NCBI RefSeq assembly: GCF_022605725.1
Contig: NC_065552.1
Location: 19,610,785-19,674,784, forward strand
Source: Anthonomus grandis grandis
Taxonomy: Eukaryota; Arthropoda; Insecta; Coleoptera; Curculionidae
Reading direction: 5' to 3'
DNA: 64,000 bases
Shown here: positions 33,793-43,909 of the stretch, in pieces
Layout: every line of letters begins with the position of its first letter
How positions within the stretch are numbered: the first letter of the stretch is position 1
The notes under the pieces: model-generated
The model's database searches: none
Told to the model about the DNA's origin: nothing
The model's input: only the letters and a program-made list of their open reading frames with translations
Translations under genes and position numbers: made by a program

Positions 33793-36471
33793 ATGATGTA
33801 TACATATTTGCTTAATTTATTAGACTCGGAATCTGATTCTGACTTTGTTGACGAAGAAATAGTATATACAACTATATTCAGAAGAAAACTGCCAAAAAGT
33901 GATTACTTAAAAAAGAGAAAGACTTACGGACAATTCGTTCTTCAGAAAGAACTTTCTGAAGAAAAGTACAAAAATTATTACCGAGTAACCCGTGCACAGT
34001 TTGCAGAAATTCACGGATTTATTAAAGAAGACTATTTATGTATTTTAACTCAAACAATTAACATTCCCAATAACAAAATAAGATAACTGTTCTAGTTTTA
34101 TATAAAAAAGTAAGATCAGTTAACAGAAAATTGGTTTATAAAATTAACTAAGGTTCCCTCTCTTGATTGATCTTTTTCTAACGAAATATCCTGTAAACGT
34201 GCTTCATTGGAAATGTTGATAACGTCAAGATGTGAAGAATTATCGGAATACGTTGAGAAGGGCGTAGACGATGAAGAGCTTTGATAGTCATTGTGGTTTT
34301 GATTAAAAATCTGATGCCGATCAGTAGTAGATTCGTAAACTTGAGACGTTCGATATGTATTACGTTCAGCCAGGTTCATTCTGTATGGCTGCGGAATGTT
34401 GAGTAAAGTGGCTTCTTCATTCGACACTACTTTATAAACATTATTTCTCACAATGTGTTGTGATGCTGGTGGCATTTTTTTTGTTATCTCGTACATTGAC
34501 ATAAAAAAATGATATAAGGGATCTTTTGGAGGTTGTATCTTTTCTAATATCATTTCTCTCTCAACTGATCTCTCTGCCTCTCTTATTTCTCGATTTTCTA
34601 TAGATCGCTTAAGTAAGACCCCAACATTATCTTTCTTTTGAACTTGGTTTTGCCTCATAGGTATCTTTTTGATTGAACATCTAGGCATGTTGGAAACCCT
34701 CTCTTCTCTTGGTATTGACGGTGTTTCTGCCATTGGAGTAGAGGGAAGATTTGTGGGTGGAATATCTTCATGATCACGTTCTTTATGTTGAAGACCCGCA
34801 CTATTGGCTTCAGTTTCTGTTTCAATCTCATTTTCACACTCAAGTTCATCGTAATCTTGCGTTTGTGATTCCTCATCACTGGCGTTAGTGAAATTGGTAT
34901 CTCTTTTCCTATTTGTCATGTAACGTGGAAGAAACCCCATTTCTTTCTGGAACTTCCACAGTTTTTGACTTGTAGCGGCAGCGCCACTCCTTATACATTT
35001 TTGTTGCCTTCTAATTGCGTCCCGAAAAGAATGTCTCAATTTCTCCCACATGATTTTCGCTTCTGAACCTGCAACAAAATTTACATAAAGATACATAAAA
35101 AATCCTTGAAACAAACTATAAAAATGTTCTAAGTAAATAATAATATAGTTTAATAAGGATTAACTATATATACAGGTTGGACCAGGTTTTTCATGACAAA
35201 CTTTAAAGTCGATAGAAATTGAACACCGTATCTCAAAAATAAAGAAATTTGTTTATTAAAAAAAGATTTCTATCGACTCTTAAATTTTGTCACAACAAAC
35301 CTAGTCCACCCTGTAGTGTTTTTGAATTAAGCGCCAAAATACAATTACAGATTTTCAGACATTAAGCTCATACTTTAGTATTGAATTTTTTAACACATTC
35401 TTTCATTTTATAAAACTAGTGAAAGCTAAAGAAAGTTAATGATCACCTGGCGCCTACTTCAAAAAGTATAGAAACCTTTTAATTATTATTAATTTATTAT
35501 AATTTCATACACTTAAGTTATTTTTAAAGTTTTACTTTCAAATATGTATTTTATTTTTCAGGTACATCGCTTCAGGGAACTGCTTTAAAAGTATGGGCTA
35601 CAGTTATAGAATGAGTGACCGTACAGTATCCAATATTGTAAATGAAGTAGCAGGAGCTATTTGGAAACGTATGCAACCATTATGTATGCCACAAGGAACA
35701 GCAGAACATTGGACGTCCATTGCACATGGTTTTGAAGAAAGGTGGCAATTTCCACATTGCATCGGAGCTATTGACGGGAAGCATGTATTAATAAAGAAGC
35801 CAGGTTTAAGTGGTTCCTCATTTCTTAATTATAAAAAAACTTTCTCTATTGTATTAATGGCTATTGTGGACTCAAACTACAAATTCATTACTATTGATGT
35901 TGGCTCAATGGGACGATTTAGTGACGGAAACATTTTTGGTAGCAGTGTTTTAGCAAAAAAACTTAAGAACAACACTTTGAATATCCCTCCAGCTTCTCTA
36001 ATACCTATAATTGATGATCCAATGTCATATGTATTTGTAGGAGACGAAGCTTTTCCTTTGTGTGAAAATTTAATGCGACCATATCCAAAACGAAGTGTCA
36101 TGGACAATTACGAGAACAAAGTTTTTAATTACAGACTTTCGCGGGCTCGACAAACTGTGGAATGTTCTTTCGGTATTCTTGCTTCCCGTTTTCGTGTTTT
36201 TCGTTCACCATTTGAATGCAAATTAGACAGTGTAGTGAAAGTTGTAAAAGCGTCTTGCTTGCTGCATAACTATTTGAGAAATTCTCCAATTTCACAAATC
36301 GAAGAATTCTCCGAAAATATGCCGGAACATCAGCTACTTCCACTTCGTAAAATTAATACTCGAAGTCCATCTAAAGCTTTTTGCGTTCGTCAAAACTTCA
36401 CAGAATACTTCGTATCACCAGCAGGATCGCTGCCCTGGCAGAGAGATAGTGTATTGAGAGGGAAATACTAA
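33793..36471 (+). pseudogene. Harbinger F transposase, exon 2 intact
   Basis: Exon 1 (33793 to about 34109) starts MMYTYLLNLLDSESDSDFVD and breaks frame near 34030-34085 before a GTAAGA donor. Exon 2 (35562-36471) is open over about 300 residues: YIASGNCFKSMGYSYRMS, GAIDGKHVLIKK, VGDEAFPLCEN, FNYRLSRARQTVECSFGIL, ending LPWQRDSVLRGKY. The catalytic D, D and E are present. Only exon 1 prevents calling it intact. Confidence 0.85.
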
Positions 36472-36865
36472 AATCTACGTACGCATGTACCGTACAAACT
36501 AAAACGTGACAAAATTGCATTATTTTAGAATAGGAAAGAAGGGAAATGCGCAATTTTTACAAGGATCAGCCCATCTATTTTATTATAGAATGTAGTTTAA
36601 AAAGATAATGTGTAAAAGTGTGTAGCTTAGCGATGTTTATGTTTAGGTACTTAGCTATTTATATGTACATATATGTTTATGTTCAAATGTCAAAAAATAG
36701 AAAATAAAAATTAAATAAAAGTAATTAATTACCTGTTTTCAGTCCAACCTCCATCGCAATTTCGTCCCATAACTGCTGTTTTAATTTCGATTTCATGTAA
36801 TCAACATCATTTGTGTCATATAAGACCTTTCTACATCGAACGGCTTCAATTAGCTTTTCCTCCAT
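34116..36865 (-). CDS. Harbinger F MADF partner, apparently intact
   Basis: Exon 1 (36865-36733) encodes MEEKLIEAVRCRKVLYDTND and LWDEIAMEVGLKTG, ending at GTAATT. The second exon, open from about 35075 to 34116, begins SEAKIMWEKLRHSFRDAIRR (MADF second half). It continues through GFLPRYMTNRKRD, an acidic segment, SIENREIREAERSVEREM and a C-terminal block (YHFFMSMYEITKKMPPASQH). No stop is seen in either exon. The intron 36732 to about 35076 contains transposase exon 2. It probably recognises the GC-rich subterminal arms. Confidence 0.7.
35173..35313. repeat. 141-bp mariner-type miniature element
   Basis: Inverted ends CAGGTTGGACCAGGTTT (left) and CAGGGTGGACTAGGTTT (minus strand, right) pair over about 50 bp, sharing GTCGATAGAAAT. 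TA flanks both sides. It has no coding capacity and lies in the Harbinger F introns. Confidence 0.8.
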
Positions 36866-37182
36866 ACCTATTTCTCAGATGCACACATATGAAAAATCAC
36901 GACGCTTTTGTGTTTAGACCGCAGGCTCACGGCGTACAAAAACTGCGCCACCTCACGCTGCGTCTGAATATTCGCTGTTCTATCGACGTCTATTGATTAC
37001 AGAAATCTGCGGTGAGTCACCCTGCGTCGCCTCACTTAACTGCGTCTCAACGTTCGCCCGGCCTTAGGCTAGGCGCAAAATGAGACGCAGCTTGGTGAGG
37101 TGAAGCAGCGTTAGTCACGGCGCGTTTCATGCGGGAGAAAACTGCTAGACGGCATACCGTGCGGATCGTAGCCTTACGAACA

Positions 37183-39563
37183 ACAATGGAAATTGCTGCT
37201 GCACTTATTATTGAGCAACAATTTAGTTCTGAATCTGATTCGGAAGACAAGTTCGAGTGCGAAATGATAACGTTTATCTCCCAGGTGGCAAATAAAAAGT
37301 CAGGGACAAGCTTGTATACGAAAAGAAGAAAAACTCATGGAGAATTTTGTATAGAAATTTAGTATAGAATTTTGTACAGAATTATTGTAGTGACGAAAAG
37401 TTCAATAATTATTTTCGGTTAAACCGTGATCAATTCACGTCCACGAGATCATCAAGGAAGAAATTGACGCAGAAGGATGCAATGCTACAAGGCCCATTAG
37501 AACTGAAGAGAAACTAGCTGTATTTCTAAGGTAAGTTATTTTATTAATTTACATTAGCCAACTTTATTAACAAAATTATTTTTCTGTGAAAGTATTAATA
37601 TAATTAATCAGATTTGCTGAACTGGCTGCGGAGTAGTTGTCTTGTTCCCCATGGATATCAGCGGGGCTTAAGAGGAAATTTTCCGAATAGGAATCGGTTG
37701 GTGTTGAACTGCTGTTGCAGGATTGAGCGGTTGCGGCAGCAGGGTATAGGGCCTGATGGTAGGGCAGCTGCTGGATATAACTGGGCTGCTGGTGGACAGG
37801 ACTGGGCTGCTGAGGGACAGCTTACATAGGAATGTCTAATAACTTGGCCTCTACGTCTGAAACTGCGTTAAACACACGGTTTTTAACAATGTGCTGATAT
37901 GAGGGTGGCATTCTTTTGGTAGATTGGTACATTGACATAAAAAAGTGAAACAGGGGATCATTTTGTGCAGATTTTAATTCTTAGAACATATTATGTCTCT
38001 CTTCCGTTCTTGCTTTAGATCTTTCCTCACGTTTTTCCATACTGTATTTCATCATAGCGGCAACATTATTTTTCTTAAATTTCGGGGTTGCATTTGATAT
38101 CGGACTGACGTCGAAGGTAACGTTTCTGGAACTGTCTGTGGTTGGATTTCATCCTCTACGCTTTCGTCTTGCTGTTGAGTGTTTACTTCTATATTTTCAT
38201 TGTCTACATCTGCAGATATCATATCTTGTTCCGAATCTTGGATTAGGTTTTGATTGTCACCGTCTTCTCGGAGGTTTCCTTCTCTCGATTTATTAGCCAT
38301 GTAAGGCTGTATCCCATCTGTTTCTGAAACTTCCACTCCTTGATAACTTCCGCCGGTGCTCCACTTTTCAAATATTTCTATTGCCTCCCAATTGCATCCC
38401 TCAATGAATGTATTAGTTTCTCCCACAACGCTTTTGCTTCAGTTCCTACAACAATGGCTTAACTTTAGAGTTCTATTAATATAACTATCTAAAAATTCGT
38501 CAATATAAATAACAAATAATTTTACAAAACTTTGTAAAATTTTTAAATCATTAAAAAAAAATTTTTAAATAAAATAATTTATAATTTTTTGTGTTGTTGT
38601 GGGAAAAGTTTCCACAAATTCTAACTGTCATCAATGAATTTTCTTTGTTGCAGATACTTGGCCACAGGAAACAGTTAGAAAAGTATCGCATACAGCTACA
38701 GGATGGGTGATCGAACGGTCTCTAATATTGTGCGAGAAATATCTGAAGCAATACGGAAAATGATGCAACCGAAATATTTGCCGGAACCATCGGAAGAGAA
38801 CTGGAAATCAGTCGAAGTTGATTTTGAAAGAAAATGGCAATTCCCACATTGCATTGGTGCCATTGACGACAAGCATGTGGTGATTAAAAAACCTGGAAAA
38901 AGTGGATCCTCTTATATCAATTATAAACGTACGTTCTCCATTGTACTATTGGCTGTCGTCGAGTCAAGTTATAAATTCATCACTATTGATGTAGGATCGC
39001 AAGGAAGTTTTAGCGATGGAAACGTTTTCAATATAAGCGTTTTGGCAAAGAAAATTCGGAATCATACTTTACATCTTCCAGCACCTTCTGTACTGCCTCC
39101 ACTTGTGAACCCAATACCATATGTGTTTGTAGGAGATGAGGCATTCCCATTGGCTGAGAATTTGATGAGACCTTATCCTAAACGAAGCGTTATTGATAAT
39201 TATGAAAACAAAATCTTTAATTACAGACTATCGCGAGCGCGCCAAACGGTTGAATGCGCTTTCGGTATACTTGCCTCGCGTTTTCGAGTTTTTCGAACTC
39301 CTTTTGAGATTAAGGTAGAAAGTCTAATTAATGTTGTCAAGGCAGCTTGTGTATTGCACAATTATTTAAGGAATTATTCAGTACCTCAAAGCGAAGACGA
39401 CAGAAAAGAAGATATGCCGCAAAATCAGCTACGCCCTTTACGATCAACCAATACTCGAAGTGTACAGAAAGCTTTTACGATTCGACAGACTTTTACCAAT
39501 TATTTCAACTCTGCGGGAACGGTACCTTGGCAAAGAGAAAGTGTTGCTAGAGGGAAGTACTAA
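37183..39563 (+). pseudogene. Harbinger G transposase
   Basis: Exon 1 (37183-37530; MEIAAALIIEQQFSSESDSE start) has at least two frameshifts near 37360-37450 and ends IRTEEKLAVFLR before GTAAGT. Exon 2 starts at 38654 (YLATGNS) with a TAG at 38676-38678, then is open from 38703 to 39563. It has GAIDDKHVVIKK (the usual glycine after the first D is changed to D), VGDEAFPLAEN and VECAFGIL. Strong similarity to the F transposase. Confidence 0.85.
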
Positions 39564-39727
39564 GATATACAATTTATAATTAAAATAAACTTACCAGTTT
39601 TCATATCGACTTCTTTAGCGATTTCTTCCCACCTTTCAGTTTTTAATTTTGTCCTCATGTAGTCTACATGACTTGTATCGTATAAAACTTGTCGATTTCG
39701 CACGGCCTCGATTAGTTTTTCTTCCAT
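37605..39727 (-). pseudogene. Harbinger G MADF partner
   Basis: Exon 1 (39727-39597) encodes MEEKLIEAVRNRQVLYDTSH and RWEEIAKEVDMKTG. The MADF second half and acidic linker lie at about 38445-38052. The C-terminal block (FHFFMSMYQSTKRMPPSYQH) is at about 37960, followed by a Q/P-rich tail to about 37605. Frame breaks occur near 38370, 38050, 37980 and 37822. Transposase exon 2 lies in its intron. Confidence 0.75.
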
Positions 39728-40012
39728 ATTTTCAAACCACTCACTGTGAATAATGTGCGTGAACAAAACTGCGGCAATGACACTGCGTTCCGCAGGATCA
39801 CGTTCAGCTAAAACTGCGTCACGACACGCTGCAAAAAAATATGCGCAACAACTATTCTTTATTAAGGCGGGAACAGACTAAGCAAATATTGTTGAGCAAC
39901 AGCTGAACAACTGTTGAGCAAGAGTTGATCAACTGTTGACAAACAAACGTCGATGATTGTTGGAAAATATCGGCGAACCTTGTTGCTGAAAAGTTCGTTC
40001 AGTCGAGCCAAA

Positions 40013-41969
40013 ATGTGCGACAAAGACGATGCTTTACTCACATGGTGCACGTTTTTATTAATGAAAATTAAAAAATCGCGTAACTGCAGAAAGCGAAGGT
40101 GGTGGCAAAGAAGAATATTCGCAAACAGAAAACGGAAGTTTTTACTAGAACTAAGAATGGAAGACCAAGTGCTGTTCAAAAACTTTACTCGAGTTAATGC
40201 AACCGCATTTGAAAGTCTTATCGTTATGATTGGACCTAAAATTGCAAAAAAAAATAGAAACTTTCGGGAAGCCATATGCGCGAAAACAAGATTAATGATA
40301 CCTTTAAGGTTTTTAGCCACTGGAGATTCATATGTCAACATAAACAGCTAATTGGTACTATAGTTCCTGAAACTTGCGAAGCCCTTATAGAAGCATTGGC
40401 AGATCATCATCAGGTAAGAAAATAAATCAAATTCTTTTTTCCTTATTTAATCAAATAAAAACATATAAGAACGTAATATAGTTTTTATGAAATGTCCGTA
40501 GAGTTATCCGCTTGAAATCCAATTAGGGCGTCAATAAAGCTATGTTAATTTGGACTATCTTGATCAGAAGGATGTTGAATGCTTGTTGATGTATAATAAG
40601 GAGATGGAGCTGGTGCGTAAGAGAGCGAACTTGAGACAGGTGATACAGTTGGTAGTGGCAAATTCGTTGTTCTTGGAGTAAACTGCCCGTGTGAATGATA
40701 AAGTATTCGCATATCAGCATCATGGAGAACGGAATTAATTTTATGTTCTACATCAGCTCAAACAAATGCATCATACGTTCTTAATTTATTTGCCACGTAT
40801 TCCCCATATACTTCAAAGCTATCCCTTACTCTTCGATTTTCTGGAAGTGTTTTTATTGATTTAAAAGCTTCATCCATTTGAGGATCAGACAAGTTTGGGC
40901 GCTTTCCCGAGGTTTTTTTTCCTACTGGAACCAACTGCCTTACGGTGTCTCGTTGTGAGGGTTCTGATTCTGTTCCAATATTATGAGGATCCGAGGGGTT
41001 TAACTGCTTTCCAGAACTGTTCTTTCTTATTGTTGTCAACTGCTTCACTGTGTCATGAGGTGTTTCTGCTTGCTGTAATTGAAGAATGCTTGAAGAAACT
41101 TCAGTAAGGATGATTTCTGATGAATCCTTGTATTGCGTGTTTTCCAAGTCCTGAAACAAAGTATACATGCCTATAGTATGGGTATAATAATAATAATATG
41201 CAGAATATATATTTAGATTTTGTCATAGGGCTCTTAATGAACAATTGCGGCCTTAGTTGGATATCCTTTTTTTAAATAATGTTTTTTTTTCAGTTACCAG
41301 ATTCACCTGAAGAGTGGCTCAAAATTTCCGATGACTATGAAAACTTATCGAATTTTCCTCAATGCTTAGGAGCCATTGACGGTAAACACGTCGTAATACA
41401 ATGCCCCTTTAGAAGTGGAAGCGAATGTTATACTACTTTAAATTTACCAGCTGGAAAACTCCTGCCAGGACAACAGGACGGAACAACACCTTTTGTATTT
41501 GTTTGCGACGATGCGTTTCCTCTACAGGAGAACCTGATGAAACCATTTCCCGGTGAACATTTGAAGGGGACGTTCCAACGCTCATTTAATTACAGATTAT
41601 CGCGAGCAAGACGAGTAGTGGAAAATGCTTTTGGCGTTATGTCGTCTGTATTTCGAGTTTTGCGAAAGGCCTTGCTTTTGCAACCTACTACTGCTGAAAT
41701 AATTGTTCTTACATGTTGCTACTTACATAATTTTTTACAAAATACTAAAACAATCATGGGCTGTTATGCTCCCCCTGGACAATGAAGATGTTTCAACGGG
41801 CACTTTGGTTCATGGATCTTGGCGAAACGAACCAGAACCTTCATCTACATTTATGAAGTTAAATAGAATTGGTAGAAAATCAACCACAGTAGCACAGGAA
41901 GATCGAGAACAATTTGCACATTATTCTTTAGGCCATGGAAGAGTGCCTTGGCAAGACAGAATAGAATAA
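40013..41969 (+). pseudogene. Harbinger H transposase, deleted core
   Basis: Exon 1 (40013-40413; MCDKDDALLTWCTFLLMKIK start) runs without an intron through LRFLATGDSY, breaks near 40340, and ends EALIEALADHHQ before GTAAGA. Exon 2 starts at 41294 (LPDSPEEWLKISDDY) with GAIDGKHVVIQ, CDDAFPLQ and VENAFGVM. About 70 residues between SGSE and LNLPAGKLLP are deleted. A frameshift near 41780 precedes the C-terminus (GRVPWQDRIE). Confidence 0.85.
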
Positions 41970-42236
41970 AATAATATGTTTCATTATAAAGAAATAAAAA
42001 AGTTTACTTACTTGTTCTTGAGTATCTCTTGTATGTTTTGGTGTATTCTTGTCTTTTAAAAACATTAAATGTTTATATCCAAACCAATGGGACACGTATA
42101 ATTCATTTGTTCCTTGGCCAGATTTTGTGACGCGAAATCTGCGAATCTGCGAAAAGTTTAATTCGAATGCCTGAATTAAACTAAACGCATATTGACAAAT
42201 TTGCGCACGTATACACCGGCGAAACTGTTGACGCAC
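40758..42236 (-). pseudogene. Harbinger H MADF partner
   Basis: The upstream exon (to 42020) retains the end of the MADF region: SGQGTNELYVSHWFGYKHLM and FLKDKNTPKHT. The downstream exon (about 41168-40758) has a linker and the C-terminal PENRRVRDSFEVYGEYVANK. The true N-terminus is not recognisable. A possible tail continues to about 40520 in another frame. Transposase exon 2 lies in the intron. Confidence 0.65.
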
Positions 42237-42580
42237 GGTTGGTCAACATTTCCTTTGATGTACCGCCTCGGGAGCGAACATCATGCAACAGTTTGTCAAC
42301 AGTTGCGCAACTGTTGAGCAACACGTATAAATTGACCCAACTTACGAGTTGATCAACTGTTGCTCAACAATGTTTGCTTAGTCTGTTCCCGCCTTTAGGT
42401 TTACAAAATCTCGCCGTGACTCACGCTGCCTCATCTCACGAAGCAGCGTCTCAGCGCCTTGCCTTAGCGTCAGACGCATGAAAGAAAACGATTACATTTA
42501 ATTTTCATTGTAGCAGATACTTGCGTCAGACGCAGTCCGTCAGCCGCGTGCGTTCGCCGCTTCAAAGGAAACGTACATTA

Positions 42581-42779
42581 TTTAATACCCACAGAGCAGC
42601 ACGACAACGCGACGCGACGGTCAGAGCGGCAAACAACGCTCTCCCAAGCGTTAAAATTTGAAGCGCCGCGCTGCTGCCTCGATGCGCTGTTTGTGTGGGA
42701 TTTGTTCCATATAAAAGCATGTATTTTTTAAAAGCAGCATTTGCAGCGATGCGACGCGCTGCTCTGTGGGAATTGACTT
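42581..42779. repeat. Inverted-repeat segment with Harbinger B termini
   Basis: CCCACAGAGCAGCACGACAA near 42588 faces the inverted TGCTCTGTGGGAATTGAC near 42760, followed by TAA. It is either a 200-bp miniature derivative of Harbinger B or the actual right end of B displaced by Harbingers D-H. No coding sequence. Confidence 0.65.
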
Positions 42780-42928
42780 TAAATGTACCAAAATAGGAAA
42801 AAATCATTACCTAACGTATGTAGTCTTTTAATTAAATTATATCTTTGGCTTTCTATGACACAAGGGAGTCGCCAGAAAATTTCAACCTGTAAAGAGGTCG
42901 CGAAATCTTAAAGATTGAAAAACACTGA

Positions 42929-42965
42929 TCTAAGTCACCTGTATTACTTAGATCAGTGTTTTCAT
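42929..42965. repeat. Short perfect hairpin
   Basis: AAACACTGATCTAAGT pairs exactly with its inverted copy around a 10-nt loop (CACCTGTATT). It could be a terminator-like or replication-derived palindrome. Function unknown. Confidence 0.6.
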
Positions 42966-43909
42966 CAATACTATTATGTAACCTATTCATGTATTTATAG
43001 ATACACGTAGTATATACAAGATCTTTATTGATTTTTCCAAATTAATACTTTTAATTTGTTTGATTTTCTAAAAGATTTATTATATAATACAAACGTACTC
43101 TAAAGAAAACTTTTAACACGTAATTCTTTGGAAAATGAGAACATGTATGTACAAATTACCTGTACAATTTATTTTTGACTTAGCAATATCTATAAACATT
43201 GCGACTATATTATTTTCTGTTGCTGTAGTAGTTCGTGGACTGTATTTCCATATTTTTAAAGAGAGGACATTATTGATTTGTTATTGACTGGCTGGCGGGC
43301 GTTGTGAGAGAGAGAGCTCGCTCTTGATTCTCGCGCGGCCTTATATAAAATGCGGGGTTGCCAATCTTCAAGAAAAATCTAACATTGCGAATTAGAACAC
43401 TGCTACCCGACATAACCGCCGGCCTTGAAAGATTCACAGAAAAATGTTCAAGAGTATCCACAGAGAACACACAGCTTATGGATTGTTCGGCGAAAAACTC
43501 CGGTTTACTGTCGACGACTCTGCCCAGCTTCCATTGTAGAGGAGCAACACCATCGTCTTTTAGCACTACCATGGTCCCCAATTCGACATTATGGCAGCGA
43601 GCTGCAGTCATTGCCATTTAGATCGCTATTGTAGCGTGGTCAAGTATTCGGTGGCCCAAAGTGTCCACAGATGCTGGATTATTTGTTGTAATTGGTGGTA
43701 GTTGTTAAGTCAGTTTTGAGGTATCTCCATAACATTTTTCTCTGGTAAAGCGTCTAAAGCGTCTCCGATTAGGAAATGTCCAGGGGTTAATGCTTGGAGA
43801 TCGTTAGGATCGGAGGAGAGGGGTGTAATCGGACTAGAATTAAGGACCTTCTTCAACTTGCGAAAAAACGGCTGAGATCCTCAAAGGTAAGTAAATAAAT
43901 GCTGATTAT

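Larger units (their letters stand above)
33622..37063. mobile_element. PIF/Harbinger F
   Basis: Inverted ends GGCCGGGCGAACGTTGAG (33622) and the same on the minus strand at 37063 are flanked by TTA on both sides (33619-33621, 37064-37066). It shares the second TTA with Harbinger G. It has the interleaved two-gene layout and carries a small mariner-type element at 35173-35313. Confidence 0.92.
39865..42394. mobile_element. PIF/Harbinger H
   Basis: Inverted ends AGGCGGGAACAGACTAAGCA lie at 39865 and on the minus strand at 42394, with TTA on both sides (39862-39864, 42395-42397). Both arms carry repeats of TGTTGAKCAA. It inserted in the right arm of Harbinger G. Intron placement matches Harbinger A. 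Confidence 0.92.
37067..42463. mobile_element. PIF/Harbinger G
   Basis: The left end is GGCTAGGCGCAAAATGAGAC and the right end on the minus strand is GGCAAGGCGCTGAGACGC. Matches continue through AGCAGCGTKAGTCACGGCG. It is flanked by TTA (37064-37066 and 42464-42466). It abuts Harbinger F through one TTA and contains Harbinger H at 39865-42394. It is related to F at the protein level. Confidence 0.88.
30428..42577. mobile_element. PIF/Harbinger E with F, G and H inside
   Basis: The left end is GTACGTTTTCTTTGAAGCGG (30429) and the right end on the minus strand is GTACGTTTCCTTTGAAGCGG; similarity continues through CGCACGCGGCTGACG. The left flank is TAA and the right flank TTA (42578-42580), so the duplication is imperfect. 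The body (30428-33618) has the two-gene layout. Its right arm was hit at a TTA by F and G. Confidence 0.8.
8856..42779. mobile_element. PIF/Harbinger B, outermost layer of the nest
   Basis: The left end is AGGTCAATTCCCACAGAGCA at 8856, preceded by TAA (8853-8855). Subterminal copies of CCCACWGAGCWGC follow. The matching inverted end (TGCTCTGTGGGAATTGACTT, then TAA at 42780-42782) appears only 34 kb away, after Harbingers D-H. Between them lie the B transposase exons (9071-9372, 26114-27017) and the MADF exons. The alternative is that B lost its right end near 27636 and that 42581-42779 is a separate miniature element with the same termini. The nest reading is favoured but not proven. Confidence 0.6.

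Noticed and set aside
37614..37829. Plus-strand frame with GRAAAGYNWAAGGQ repeats
   Set aside because: It is the antisense of the Q/P-rich tail of the Harbinger G MADF protein.
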